Source of the DNA: Streptococcus mitis
GTDB lineage: Bacteria > Bacillota > Bacilli > Lactobacillales > Streptococcaceae
DNA length: 64,000 nucleotides
Reading direction: 5' to 3'
NCBI RefSeq assembly: GCF_000722695.1
Contig: NZ_JPFU01000009.1
Span: 1-64,000 of the forward strand
Positions 19,363 through 28,737 of this stretch are shown one piece after another. The position numbers and the translations under genes are program-made. Every line of letters starts with the position of its first letter. Within the stretch, counting starts at the first letter, position 1. Below the pieces are notes generated by a model. The model was not told the DNA's origin and did not search any database. It saw only the letters and a list, made by a program, of their open reading frames with translations.

Positions 19363-22071
19363 ATGATCAAGCGAAAAACCTATTGGAAGGACTTAATTCA
19401 GTCCTTCACAGGCTCCAAGGGACGTTTTTTATCCATCTTGACTCTGATGATGTTGGGATCTCTAGCTCTAGTAGGTCTCAAAGTGACTAGCCCCAATATG
19501 GAGGCGATCGCCAATGCTTATTTAACCACTGCTCAAACCTTGGATTTGGCAGTCATGTCTAACTATGGCTTGGATCAAGCAGATCAAAAAGAACTAGAAC
19601 AGATGCAGGGTGCAGAGGTTGAGTTTGGCTATTTGACAGATGTGACTATGGATAATGGGCAGGATGCCATTCGGCTGTACTCCAAACCAGAGCGAATTTC
19701 AACCTTTCAGCTAAGAGAGGGGCGACTTCCGCAGTCAGACCAGGAAATCGCTTTGGCAAGTCATCTGCAAGGCCAATACAGCGTGGGACAGGAGATTAGC
19801 TTTAAAGAAAAAGAAGAGGGTCATTCCTCTTTAAAAGACCATACTTATACCATTACTGGTTTTGTGGATTCGGCTGAAATCCTTTCCCAGCGAGATATGG
19901 GTTACGCAGGAAGTGGAAGTGGGACTCTGACAGCCTACGGGGTGATTTTACTTAGTCAGTTTGATCAGAAAGTCTACAATATAGCTCGTTTGAAATATCA
20001 AGATTTAGCAGGTTTAAATGCTTTTTCATCAGCTTATGAAGAAAAATCCAAGCAACATCAGGAAGATCTTGAACAAGCTTTGTCAGATAATGGCAAGACA
20101 CGTCTGCAACTCTTGAAAAAAGAAGGACAAGAGTCTCTAGACAAAGGTCAAGAGACCCTTGACAAGGCTGAGACTAATTTGCAGGAAGGCAAGCGTCGTT
20201 TAGCAGCTGCTCAAGCTCGTTTACAGGCTCAGGAAAGTCAACTAGCCTTGCTTCCTCAAGCACAGAGAGAGCAGGCCAGTGCTCAACTTACCCAAGCCAA
20301 GCAGGAATTGAGCAAGGAAGAGGACAAACTAAAGCAGGCTGAACAAAATCTAGCACAAGAAAAGGAGAAACTGGAAAAACATCAGCAAGTCTTGGATGAT
20401 TTGGCGGAGCCAAGGTATCAGGTCTATAATCGTCAGACCATACCAGGTGGTCAGGGATATCTCATGTACAGTAATGCTTCAGCCAGTATTCGGGCAGTGG
20501 GCAATATCTTTCCTGTGGTGCTTTATGCTGTTGCAGCTATGGTGACCTTCACAACTATGACCCGTTTTGTGGATGAAGAGCGAACTCATGCAGGAATTTT
20601 TAAGGCCTTGGGCTATCGCAGTAAGGATATTATCGCTAAGTTTCTCCTCTATGGTCTAGTAGCTGGGACTGTCGGAACTGCTCTAGGCAGTATACTTGGT
20701 CATTATTTGCTAGCCAGTGTGATTTCAAGTGTTATTACAAAAGGTATGGTGGTGGGAGGAACCCAGATTCAGTTCTATTGGACCTATAGCATACTAGCTC
20801 TTGGATTGAGTTGGTTGGCGAGTGTCTTACCAGCCTATCTGGTGGCTCGGAGGGAACTTCATGATGAAGCAGCTCAGCTTTTACTGCCTAAACCACCTGT
20901 CAAAGGAGCTAAAATCTTACTGGAGCGTATCGGTTTTATCTGGTACCGTCTCAGTTTTACTCATAAGGTAACAGCCCGCAATATCTTCCGTTATAAGCAG
21001 AGAATGTTGATGACAATCTTTGGTGTGGCAGGTTCTGTAGCTCTGCTCTTTGCAGGTTTGGGAATCCAATCCTCTGTAGCAGGAGTTCCGTCTAGACAGT
21101 TTCAACAAATCCAACAGTATCAGATGATTGTCTCTGAAAATCCTAGTGCGACCAATCAGGACAAGGCAGAGTTGGAAGAAGTGTTAAAAGGTCAAGATAT
21201 CCAAGCCTACCAGAAAATCTATTCTAAAACGTTAGACAAGGATTTCAAAGGCAAGGCTGGTCTTCAGACCATTACCCTTATGATGACAGAGAAGGAAGAT
21301 TTGACACCCTTTATCCATCTGCAAAATCATCAGCAGGAACTGACATTAAAAGATGGCGTCGTTATTACAGCTAAACTTGCCCAGCTGGCAGGTGTTAAGG
21401 TTGGACAGACTTTAGAAATTGAAGGTAAGGAGCTAAAGGTTGCTGCCATTACTGAGAACTATGTTGGTCACTTTATTTATATGAGTCAAACTAGCTATGA
21501 TCAACTTTACGGACAGCTACCCCAAGCCAACACTTATCTGGTTTCGTTAAGGGATACCAGTGCTACTAGTATCGAAAGACAGGCCGGCTTACTTATGAAT
21601 CAAGCTGCGGTGTCAAGCGTCGTCCAGAATGCTTCAGCCATTCGGCTCTTTGACTCGGTCGCAAGTTCACTCAATCAGACCATGACAATCTTGGTAATCG
21701 TATCGGTTCTATTGGCTATTGTTATCCTTTACAATCTGACCAATATCAACGTAGCTGAGAGAATCCGTGAACTCTCCACTATCAAGGTTCTTGGTTTTCA
21801 TAATAATGAAGTCACCCTCTATATTTATCGTGAGACGATTGTGCTGTCCCTTGTGGGAATCGTACTTGGTCTGGTAGCTGGTTTCTATTTACACCAGTTT
21901 TTGATTCAAATGATTTCGCCAGCGACTATTCTCTTTTATCCGCAGGTAGGCTGGGAAGTCTATGTAATCCCAGTGGCAGCAGTAAGTACCATTTTGACCT
22001 TGCTAGGTTTCCTTGTTAATCGCCATCTGAGAAAGGTTGATATGCTTGAAGCCTTGAAATCTGTAGAGTAA
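19363..22071 (+). CDS. FtsX-like ABC transporter permease with coiled-coil insert
   Basis: A 902-residue permease. A first membrane segment (about residues 20-45) is followed by a large extracytoplasmic part with a long, charged, Gln/Glu/Lys-rich coiled coil (about residues 235-350), three membrane segments (about 375-500), a second extracytoplasmic domain (about 570-745), and three final membrane segments. Two FtsX/MacB-type permease units are thus fused in one chain. The coiled coil resembles that of wall-hydrolase-activating or mechanotransmission permeases, but the substrate is unknown. The stop codon's last base is the first base of the following BOX repeat. Confidence 0.88.
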   Translation: MIKRKTYWKDLIQSFTGSKGRFLSILTLMMLGSLALVGLKVTSPNMEAIANAYLTTAQTLDLAVMSNYGLDQADQKELEQMQGAEVEFGYLTDVTMDNGQDAIRLYSKPERISTFQLREGRLPQSDQEIALASHLQGQYSVGQEISFKEKEEGHSSLKDHTYTITGFVDSAEILSQRDMGYAGSGSGTLTAYGVILLSQFDQKVYNIARLKYQDLAGLNAFSSAYEEKSKQHQEDLEQALSDNGKTRLQLLKKEGQESLDKGQETLDKAETNLQEGKRRLAAAQARLQAQESQLALLPQAQREQASAQLTQAKQELSKEEDKLKQAEQNLAQEKEKLEKHQQVLDDLAEPRYQVYNRQTIPGGQGYLMYSNASASIRAVGNIFPVVLYAVAAMVTFTTMTRFVDEERTHAGIFKALGYRSKDIIAKFLLYGLVAGTVGTALGSILGHYLLASVISSVITKGMVVGGTQIQFYWTYSILALGLSWLASVLPAYLVARRELHDEAAQLLLPKPPVKGAKILLERIGFIWYRLSFTHKVTARNIFRYKQRMLMTIFGVAGSVALLFAGLGIQSSVAGVPSRQFQQIQQYQMIVSENPSATNQDKAELEEVLKGQDIQAYQKIYSKTLDKDFKGKAGLQTITLMMTEKEDLTPFIHLQNHQQELTLKDGVVITAKLAQLAGVKVGQTLEIEGKELKVAAITENYVGHFIYMSQTSYDQLYGQLPQANTYLVSLRDTSATSIERQAGLLMNQAAVSSVVQNASAIRLFDSVASSLNQTMTILVIVSVLLAIVILYNLTNINVAERIRELSTIKVLGFHNNEVTLYIYRETIVLSLVGIVLGLVAGFYLHQFLIQMISPATILFYPQVGWEVYVIPVAAVSTILTLLGFLVNRHLRKVDMLEALKSVE

Positions 22072-22183
22072 TACTCAATAAAAATCTCTTCAAATCACGT
22101 CAGCTATATCCACAACCTCAAAACAGTGTCTTGAGCAACCTACGGCTAGTTTCCTAGTTTGCTCTTTGATTTTCATTGAGTAT
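22071..22183 (+). repeat. Short or degenerate BOX element
   Basis: It begins ATACTCAATAAAAATCTCTT and ends GATTTTCATTGAGTAT, with a partial boxB dyad (CTCAAAACAGTGTCTTGAG). BoxA is shortened and one boxB half is lost. It abuts the permease stop codon and may act as its 3' hairpin. Confidence 0.85.
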
Positions 22184-22224
22184 AAGGTAGTTGTTTTTAT
22201 CTGATTGAAATTATATTTACTCGT

Positions 22225-22385
22225 AAATCATGACCACCCGTCAAACGGATGGTTTGTCCCAGGGCTATAAGCCCAAATTACCAGCCAGCGCCTAAAGACG
22301 CTGGCTTTCACGTTGTTCAAGCCTCATTTCTCTTGACTCGTCACTTGCCTCTCAAAGAGGCTTTAGTATTACTTACCACTATCCC
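22225..22385 (+). other. Run of strong hairpins, possible non-coding RNA or IS200/IS605-type end
   Basis: No gene is found between the BOX and the reverse-strand regulator. The stretch instead holds at least four consecutive hairpins: CCGT/ACGG with an ACCA/TGGT extension, GGGC/GCCC with loop TATAA, GCCAGCG/CGCTGGC, and GCCTCT/AGAGGC. Such packed hairpins suggest a structured RNA. One possibility is the guide-RNA scaffold or end of an IS200/IS605-type element whose genes are gone. That origin is a guess from layout. Confidence 0.4.
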
Positions 22386-22407
22386 TAAAGGAATCTTCAC
22401 ATAATTA

Positions 22408-22442
22408 TAAGGCTGATAGTATTAATTTCACTATCAGCCTTA
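22408..22442. terminator. Perfect inverted repeat, terminator-like
   Basis: TAAGGCTGATAGT and its exact complement are separated by 9 bases. It lies downstream of the reverse-strand regulator pseudogene and could end transcription in either direction, though the T run is poor. Confidence 0.6.
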
Positions 22443-22485
22443 CAGGTTATTTAACGTTTCAGAAAAACTATAATGTCAAGATTAA

Positions 22486-23352
22486 CTAAACAGTATCTAA
22501 TTCCTTCAAATAATTTTCTATCTTCATCAACATTAAAGGATTGTTATAAATCTTACATAACTCTCTTGCTTCTATATAATAATTTTTGACTTGTTCTTTG
22601 TCTAGAAATTTGGCTCCAGCATTTCCTACAAGAATAAGTAGAGGAGCCAGTTGGTAGCTTGTCTGTCTTTGTTTACAGAGTTCAATCGTCTCAAGAGCTT
22701 CTTGGATAGCTTCGTTATATTTTTCCTTTGACACTAGGTAGTGAGCGTAGTTGTAACGAACTCTGATGTAGCCAAATAAAAACTCTTAATGCTCAAAATT
22801 TTTTGTCTGATATAACTCCATTAAATGAGAGTAGTTTGCCTCATATTCTTGTTCACGACCCACTAAGGAATAGAAATTAGATAGAGTATTCAATGCCTTT
22901 AAATAAATCAGAGTATTTGAGGAGACTTTTAATAATATATTTTCCAATGAAGAAATTGCCTCACACTTACTGTCATATTGATAGAAATCAATAATAGCTT
23001 TAATCCATTCAAGGTAAGTTCGGTCTTCTAGTGTTAGAAAAGTACTTCGTTCAATCTCTATTCTATAAATATATTCCAAATCGTCATAATTTCTATCATC
23101 TAATAGGCGAATAGATAATTGCTTGAAATTAGAGAGATTAGATTTAATTTCAATTTGTTCATTAAAAAAGTAATCTAATGGTACTTCAAGTCGTTGTGAG
23201 AGTTTGAACAAAAGGTCTGCGGAGGGAATGAAATGCCCTCTCTCAATTTTACTAATCTGGCTTTGTTCACAAATTCCTTCTGCAAGAGTTTGTTGGGAGA
23301 GTCTCAACTCTTTTCTTTTCAATCTAAATTTCTCTGCTTTGCTTAATTTCAT
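22486..23352 (-). pseudogene. tprA: TprA/PlcR-like quorum-sensing regulator interrupted by one nonsense codon
   Basis: An N-terminal helix-turn-helix ('LRLSQQTLAEGICEQSQISK', about residues 17-36) is followed by a TPR-type helical region that in TprA/PlcR proteins binds a Phr-type peptide. The frame stops with TAA at 22786-22788 after 188 residues. The same frame then continues without another stop for 99 codons ('EFLFGYIRVRYNYAHYLVS' onward). Reading TAA as CAA would give one 288-residue protein, the usual length of this family. So a single C-to-T change appears to have split the gene. The N-terminal 188 residues could still be made, lacking the end of the TPR domain. It is divergent from a PhrA-like peptide gene. 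Confidence 0.85.
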
Positions 23353-23445
23353 TATAAAATTTTTAGTTCAAAATAGCAAGTTAAAGGGATGAATAATTCT
23401 ATATAGTAATAAAAAAACAAAAAAGTCAAAATTACATAAAAATGC

Positions 23446-23474
23446 TTGCCTAAATAAAATATATCTGTTAAAAT
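23446..23474 (+). promoter_or_regulatory. Promoter candidate for the PhrA-like gene
   Basis: TTGCCT (23446-23451), a 17-base spacer, and TAAAAT (23469-23474) preceded by TGT. It drives rightward from the divergent region shared with the TprA-like regulator. Confidence 0.55.
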
Positions 23475-23506
23475 AAAAATAAGGAAACAGAAAAGGGTTT
23501 CATTGC

Positions 23507-23692
23507 ATGAGAAAAAAACGTGGAATTCAGAAACTAGCTATATTAGCATTACTAGGTGTTTTTACGTTTAGTAACACAATTCCTTACCAACAGTTATTCA
23601 GAAGAATAAACGATTGGAGATTCGAGTACAATCACAAAAGAAGTCCAATAGTCTTGATGTTGGGAAGGCTGATTGATTTCGTATTACTTTAA
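23507..23692 (+). pseudogene. phrA: PhrA-like signal peptide precursor with C-terminal frameshift
   Basis: The product begins with a basic-hydrophobic export signal ('MRKKRGIQKLAILALLGVF'), typical of Phr precursors. As read in frame, it ends in a meaningless tail after 61 residues. In another frame, bases 23650-23676 encode S-L-D-V-G-K-A-D followed by TGA, and LDVGKAD is the C-terminal heptapeptide of the pneumococcal PhrA signal (from memory). One missing base near 23642-23649 therefore separates signal sequence and pheromone. Restored, the precursor would have about 56 residues. It lies divergently beside the TprA-like regulator, which is also broken. Confidence 0.82.
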
Positions 23693-24032
23693 AATTCAAC
23701 TATTTAGAGAAAGGTATTCTGATGAGAGCTTGTAACAATACCAGATAGATATAAGAATGGAGATGTTTGATAAAATGCTTTCATAGCTAACCAACTGTTG
23801 AAAATTATGAGTTACAAAATCTAAAGTATTTAAGATTGGTTTATAAAATTAGGTCTCTGTCTGTAGAAAGGAACGTGTAGTTAGAAAGGAGGAAAAAATA
23901 GGATACTATAATTCAGACTGAGATTTCTAATTAAAAATTGAAGAAGATTCTTTTATCAATAGTTTAGTAAGCTTGTTAGTTTATAGAGGGCAGTGGTATT
24001 TCTGCCCTCTGTTTTAGAATAAGGAATGCCCT
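23693..24032 (+). other. Gene-free stretch where a bacteriocin gene would be expected
   Basis: No credible reading frame is found. A good ribosome-site-like AAAGGAGGAAAAA (about 23895) is not followed by a start codon (ATAGGA). A hairpin at 23985-24010 ends the region. A lost bacteriocin precursor is possible, but no residue pattern of one is recognisable. Confidence 0.4.
23985..24016 (+). terminator. Hairpin with T-rich tail upstream of the bacteriocin-type operon
   Basis: AGAGGGCAG pairs perfectly with CTGCCCTCT across an 8-base loop and is followed by GTTTTA. It ends 17 bases before the next start codon, so it may limit read-through into that operon. Confidence 0.7.
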
Positions 24033-26048
24033 ATGAAAAAATTATTTATACTCATATCCAACCTGCTTGCTAGTTTGTTCTTTGTTTGGGTATTTACCAT
24101 TTGGACTGATACATATGTCTCCCATTATTACCCCAACGTTGTTGTACGTGATTCTTCCCCTGAAACAACTTTTCAGCATGTTGCTACACGCTTGGAAAAA
24201 CTAGCAGAAGAAACGGATAGCTTTATTGCGATTCAACACCAAGATCCTAACTCAGAAGGTACTACAGTTTTTTCTTATACGACCTTTGGGGACGGAAAGT
24301 TGCCTGATGGGCTTCAGGAAAAAAATCTAGAAGATGCTCAAAGTAGTAGTGTTGAAACAAACTATTTTGTATTCGATGGAAACCTAGATATTCACTTGCT
24401 AAGAGAGGAGCTAAGTCAACTTGGCTTGACTAATATGCACCTGACAATTCCATCTAAACTATCTACGTTAATGGCTATCTTTAGTAACGGATTTCAGTTA
24501 ATCAGTCTATTGATTTTCATCTTAACCTTTGTAGCACTGACTTTAATTAGTCAAATTAGCCAATTACGGTCGTCGGGCATTCGCCTCATTTCAGGAGAGA
24601 AACGGTGGTCCATTTTCCTTAGACCAGTTGGTGAGGATTTGAAAGGGATAGCTGTTGGTTTCAGTTTAGCTGGCGTGCTCGCCATTCTTATGCAAAAAAT
24701 TCTGTCGCTTCCAACGCAATCCCTAATGACCATAGGAGAAGGCTTGCTCAGTTATAATCTCATCTTGTTGTCGATCTCCCTGTTTTTCGCTCAACTCTTC
24801 GCAGTTGGGATAAAAAAGATACACCTGATGCAGATTATAAAAGGGCAAGTGCCTGTCAGAGGAATCATTAGTTTGATTTTAATCGGTCAACTATTAGCGA
24901 TTATTATTGTAACGCTGGGAATAGGGAGTAGCTTAAAGTATTCCCAAGCCTGGCAACAGCATCGGATTGGACAAGAGGCTTGGAGCCAGGAAAGGCAACT
25001 GATTACCCTATCAATCAGCCGTGAAGGAACGAGTCCTGGTTTTGATGAACAAGCTCAAAGGAAACTCAGAACTTGGTATCAATTGATGGATCTGGCTGTT
25101 TCAGAACAAAAGGCTTTCTTATCTAGACACCAGTTAATTGACCGTACTTTGCAAAATGGCATGGCTTCCTCCAAAAACTTGGCAACCTCTACAGAATGGC
25201 ACGATTACAGCCCGAATGGCAATGTCCTTATCGTCACACCGCAATACTTGGAGCGTCAAAACATTCCTGTAGATACAACTATTGAGCAAAAGATGAATCA
25301 CCTTGATGTAGGGGAGTTTGTCTTATTGCTGCCTGAACACCTCCGTTCAGAGGAAGAACATTATAAATCTGTTTTTGAAGACGACTTAAGCAGTCGCATA
25401 TCTAGTCAAGATGAACGACAGCAAATGACTGCTACGGTAGGTTATTTGGAATCAGGTCAGGATCGTTTTGTGTATAATACGACCCCTATTTCTTACCAGC
25501 AGTTTTTGAAAGATCCAATCATCATTGTTATAACACCCCAATCAACTGGTCCACAGTCCATTGTGTTTTGGGTAGACGCAGTACAGAACTACGTTCTCTT
25601 TAATCAATTGTCTGATGCCCAGGAGCTTATCCAGAGACAAGGCATTGAAAATTGGGTCTCAGAAATGCAAACAGGTTACCACAACTACATCACATTATTG
25701 GATAATATCCAGAGGGAACGTTGGGTAATGCTAGCAGGAGCTGTGCTTGGGATTGCAACTTCAATCTTGTTGTTTAACACTATGAATAGGCTCTACTTTG
25801 AAGAATTTAGACGTGCCATTTTTATCAAACGCATTGCAGGTCTCAGGTTCTTAGAAATCCATCGCACTTATCTCTTTGCTCAACTGGGTGTATTTTTACT
25901 GGGATTTGTTGCGAGTGTATTTCTTATGGTAGAGATAGGAGTTGCTTTCTTAGTCTCGTTACTCTTTACTGGTCTATCTCTTTTACAGTTACATGTCCAA
26001 ATGCAGAAAGAAAACAAGATGTCCATGCTTGTTTTGAAGGGAGGTTAA
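24033..26048 (+). CDS. Bacteriocin-associated integral membrane protein (lactococcin 972 type, DUF1430-like)
   Basis: A 671-residue membrane protein with an N-terminal segment (residues 5-27), a first extracytoplasmic region, a group of about four segments (about residues 150-300), a long extracytoplasmic domain (about 305-560), and three C-terminal segments with an FtsX-like look. It matches the family found with lactococcin-972-type bacteriocins, where it is thought to give immunity or export together with the ATPase that follows one base later. No bacteriocin precursor was found upstream. Confidence 0.8.
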   Translation: MKKLFILISNLLASLFFVWVFTIWTDTYVSHYYPNVVVRDSSPETTFQHVATRLEKLAEETDSFIAIQHQDPNSEGTTVFSYTTFGDGKLPDGLQEKNLEDAQSSSVETNYFVFDGNLDIHLLREELSQLGLTNMHLTIPSKLSTLMAIFSNGFQLISLLIFILTFVALTLISQISQLRSSGIRLISGEKRWSIFLRPVGEDLKGIAVGFSLAGVLAILMQKILSLPTQSLMTIGEGLLSYNLILLSISLFFAQLFAVGIKKIHLMQIIKGQVPVRGIISLILIGQLLAIIIVTLGIGSSLKYSQAWQQHRIGQEAWSQERQLITLSISREGTSPGFDEQAQRKLRTWYQLMDLAVSEQKAFLSRHQLIDRTLQNGMASSKNLATSTEWHDYSPNGNVLIVTPQYLERQNIPVDTTIEQKMNHLDVGEFVLLLPEHLRSEEEHYKSVFEDDLSSRISSQDERQQMTATVGYLESGQDRFVYNTTPISYQQFLKDPIIIVITPQSTGPQSIVFWVDAVQNYVLFNQLSDAQELIQRQGIENWVSEMQTGYHNYITLLDNIQRERWVMLAGAVLGIATSILLFNTMNRLYFEEFRRAIFIKRIAGLRFLEIHRTYLFAQLGVFLLGFVASVFLMVEIGVAFLVSLLFTGLSLLQLHVQMQKENKMSMLVLKGG

Positions 26049-26049
26049 T

Positions 26050-26682
26050 ATGATTGAACTTAAACAGGTGAGTAAATCTTTTGGAGAACGAGAGTTATTT
26101 TCGAATCTTTCAATAACATTTGAGGCTGGAAAAGTCTATGCCTTAATTGGTTCAAGTGGTAGCGGAAAAACAACCTTGATGAACATGATTGGGAAATTAG
26201 AATCTTATGATGGCACGATTTTTTATCGAGGTAAAGACTTGGCCAATTATAAATCGAGTGATTTTTTCCGTCACGAATTGGGCTACCTCTTCCAGAACTT
26301 TGGCTTAATTGAAAACCAAAGTATTGAAGAAAACCTTAAGCTAGGTCTCATTGGTCAAAAGTTGAGTCGGTCGGAACAGCGGTTGAGGCAGAAGCAGGCT
26401 TTAGAACAGGTCGGCCTGGCTTATCTTGACCTAGATAAGCGCATCTTTGAGTTATCGGGCGGAGAATCGCAACGGGTTGCCTTGGCAAAAGTTATCTTAA
26501 AGAATCCACCCTTTATTCTGGCAGATGAGCCAACAGCTTCAATAGACCCAGCAACCTCTCAGTTGATTATGGAGATTTTGCTATCTCTTCGAGATGATAA
26601 TAGGCTAATCATTATCGCAACACATAATCCGGCAATTTGGGAGATGGCTGATGAAGTGTTCACGATGGATCGTCTGAAATAA
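26050..26682 (+). CDS. ABC transporter ATP-binding protein, lactococcin 972 group
   Basis: A 210-residue ATPase partner of the preceding membrane protein. Walker A 'GSSGSGKTT' (about residues 35-43), Q-loop 'LGYLFQNFGLIENQSI', signature 'LSGGESQRVALAK', Walker B 'FILADEPTASID' and switch histidine 'IIIATHN' are complete. Short chain length and the linked membrane protein fit the bacteriocin export/immunity subgroup. It ends the operon. No classic terminator follows directly. Confidence 0.85.
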   Translation: MIELKQVSKSFGERELFSNLSITFEAGKVYALIGSSGSGKTTLMNMIGKLESYDGTIFYRGKDLANYKSSDFFRHELGYLFQNFGLIENQSIEENLKLGLIGQKLSRSEQRLRQKQALEQVGLAYLDLDKRIFELSGGESQRVALAKVILKNPPFILADEPTASIDPATSQLIMEILLSLRDDNRLIIIATHNPAIWEMADEVFTMDRLK

Positions 26683-26822
26683 AAATCCTTGTTTTTAATT
26701 GCACGATGAGTTACTGAAATATTATCATGAATCAATAATTGGAGTTAATTTAGAATTGTACTTTATTAATATTGAGGTAACTTTTTCTTGATAAAGGAAG
26801 AAATAGTGGAGAGGAAGTTAGA

Positions 26823-27090
26823 TTGAAAAAATTCGACAATTATATTATTGATAAGCCTTGCGATTCTAATTCAGATAAACTGTAAAAAATCTTAATAATT
26901 GAAAGTTTGGTAGATGATATTTTGCAATTTTCTCTCAGAATCAATAATAGTGTAGGAGAGATTTTCCTCCTACAACCGTTTCAAAAGAAATATTTACCCA
27001 TTGGGAGAAGATGTTGCAGTGGATAATGTGTTACTCACTGAAAAATATAATTTTCAACTAAAAGATTTTGAAGGATTCATTTCAAAATAA
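26823..27090 (+). pseudogene. Degenerate coding remnant of unknown type
   Basis: After the ABC gene there are about 480 bases without an intact gene. Short coding-like pieces appear in shifting frames: 'LVDDILQFSLRINNSVGEIF' in one, and 'YPLGEDVAVDNVLLTEKYNF' running to a stop at 27088 in another. Together they look like one small decayed protein with stops and a frameshift. It may have been a third member of the bacteriocin-type operon. The family is not recognised. Confidence 0.35.
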
Positions 27091-27111
27091 ACAATAATTA
27101 AAGAATAAGAA

Positions 27112-27158
27112 AAATCCTCCGTTTCAAAGAGTAGGGAACTCTTTGAAACGGAGGATTT
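27112..27158. terminator. Very strong bidirectional terminator after tpx
   Basis: A 21-bp perfect stem (AAATCCTCCGTTTCAAAGAG and complement) with a 5-base loop and A/T tails on both sides ends the reverse-strand tpx transcript just past its stop codon. Confidence 0.9.
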
Positions 27159-27162
27159 TTTT

Positions 27163-27654
27163 CTATAGGGCTTTAGCTGCTGCAATTGCGGCTTCGAAGT
27201 TGGGTTCAGAGTTGATATTGTCCACGTATTCAACGTAGCGAATAGTGTTGTCGGTATCGAGGACAAAGACTGTGCGTGCCAATAGGTGCCATTCATTAAT
27301 TAAGAGAGCGTAATCACGTCCAAAGGAATGGTCGAAATAGTCTGAGAGCATGATGGCATTTTCAATTCCCTCAGCACCGCACCAACGTTTTTGGGCAAAG
27401 GGTAGGTCCATGGAAACAGTTAATACGACCGTATTGTCCAGTCCAGCCAGTTCTTCATTAAAGCGACGCGTTTGAGTTGAGCAGATACCTGTATCGATAG
27501 AAGGCACGACACTCAAGACTTTTTTCTTGCCATCAAAATCAGCCAGAGATTTTTTAGAAAGGTCAGTTGTAGTGAGTGAAAAATCAAGCGCCTTGTCGCC
27601 GACTTGTAGTTGTTTACCTGTAAAGCTCACAGGATTTCCGAGAAAAGTTACCAT
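27163..27654 (-). CDS. tpx: Thiol peroxidase
   Basis: A 163-residue atypical 2-Cys peroxiredoxin that reduces H2O2 and alkyl peroxides using thioredoxin. The peroxidatic cysteine is C58 in '[18 protein letters not shown]', and the resolving cysteine is C92 in 'KRWCGAEG'. Start 27654 (MVTFLGN) has a TGGAG ribosome site and gives the family length; longer in-frame extensions are not conserved. In pneumococci it belongs to the manganese locus (also called psaD), and here it likewise follows psaA on the same strand. Confidence 0.96.
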   Translation of the reverse strand: MVTFLGNPVSFTGKQLQVGDKALDFSLTTTDLSKKSLADFDGKKKVLSVVPSIDTGICSTQTRRFNEELAGLDNTVVLTVSMDLPFAQKRWCGAEGIENAIMLSDYFDHSFGRDYALLINEWHLLARTVFVLDTDNTIRYVEYVDNINSEPNFEAAIAAAKAL

Positions 27655-27735
27655 AAGATACTCCAATCTTTTTTCTTCCATTGTAGCTGAAACAGTAAGA
27701 ATTTTCCAATGATTTGACCGAAAATATGGGCATAG

Positions 27736-27769
27736 AAAAAACGCCAATTCGGGAAAAAATGACGTTTTT
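27736..27769 (-). terminator. Possible intrinsic terminator after psaA
   Basis: On the minus strand AAAAACG pairs with CGTTTTT across a long loop, followed by T. It is a weak stem, so partial read-through into tpx is likely. Confidence 0.5.
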
Positions 27770-27776
27770 CAGAGTA

Positions 27777-28706
27777 TTATTTTGCCAATCCTTCAGCAAT
27801 CTTGTCAAGGTTGTATTTCATCATGTTGTAGTAGCTGTCGCCTTCTTTACCTTGTTCTGCGATAGAGTCAGTAAAGATTTGAGCGTAGATTGGGATGTTT
27901 GTGTCTTGTGAAACAGTCTTCATTGGACGGTCATCCACACTAGATTCTACAAAGAGTGAAGGAGTTTTTGTTTGGCGAAGTTTTTCAACCAAGGTCTTGA
28001 TTTGGTCAGGAGTTCCTTCTTCTTCAGTATTGATTTCCCAGATGTAGGCACTTGGGACACCATAGGCTTTAGAGAAGTATTTGAAGCATCCTTCGCTGGT
28101 TACGATCAATTTCTTCTCAGCAGGGATATTGTCGAATTTAGCTTTAGCTTCCTTGTCAAGTTTATCTAGCTTATCAGTATATTCTTTGAGATTTTTTTCG
28201 TAGAATTCCTTGTTGCTAGGGTCTTTAGCGCTCAATTGTTTTGCGATATTTTTAGCAAAAATCATCCCATTTTCAAGGTTAAGCCAAGCGTGTGGGTCTT
28301 CTTTACCTTTTTCGTTTTGTCCTTCAAGGTAGATAACATCAACGCCTTCACTGACTGCAAAGTAGTCTTTGTTTTCAGTTTTCTTAGCATTTTCTACCAA
28401 TTTTGTAAACCAAGCATTGCCACCAGTTTCAAGGTTGATACCGTTATAGAAAATCAAATCAGCTTGAGAAGTTTTCTTAACGTCTTCAGGGAGTGGTTCG
28501 TATTCGTGTGGGTCTTGACCAACAGGAACGATACTGTGAAGATCAATCTTGTCACCAGCAATATTTTTAGTAATATCAGCGATGATTGAGTTTGTAGCAA
28601 CAACTTTTAGTTTTTGACCAGAAGCTGCATCTTTTTTTCCGCTAGCACATGCTACAAGAGCAATGACGGAAAGAAAGAGAACGAGTAATGTACCTAATTT
28701 TTTCAT
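27777..28706 (-). CDS. psaA: Manganese ABC transporter substrate-binding lipoprotein PsaA
   Basis: A 309-residue cluster-9 binding protein delivering Mn(II) to PsaBC, also a major surface antigen. The signal peptide ends in a lipobox with lipidated C20. Metal ligands fall exactly at H67, H139, E205 and D280. Start 28706 has the ribosome site GGAGG; the upstream in-frame ATG adds only four residues and overlaps that site. Overexpression and metal control are expected through PsaR (gene at 44.6-45.2 kb). Confidence 0.98.
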   Translation of the reverse strand: MKKLGTLLVLFLSVIALVACASGKKDAASGQKLKVVATNSIIADITKNIAGDKIDLHSIVPVGQDPHEYEPLPEDVKKTSQADLIFYNGINLETGGNAWFTKLVENAKKTENKDYFAVSEGVDVIYLEGQNEKGKEDPHAWLNLENGMIFAKNIAKQLSAKDPSNKEFYEKNLKEYTDKLDKLDKEAKAKFDNIPAEKKLIVTSEGCFKYFSKAYGVPSAYIWEINTEEEGTPDQIKTLVEKLRQTKTPSLFVESSVDDRPMKTVSQDTNIPIYAQIFTDSIAEQGKEGDSYYNMMKYNLDKIAEGLAK

Positions 28707-28737
28707 TAGATCCTCCAATTTATTGGGGTTTTGCCCC

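Noticed and set aside
23693..24032. A lactococcin-972-type precursor gene
   Set aside because: No frame with a signal peptide and the typical Trp/Tyr/Gly-rich mature part is present.
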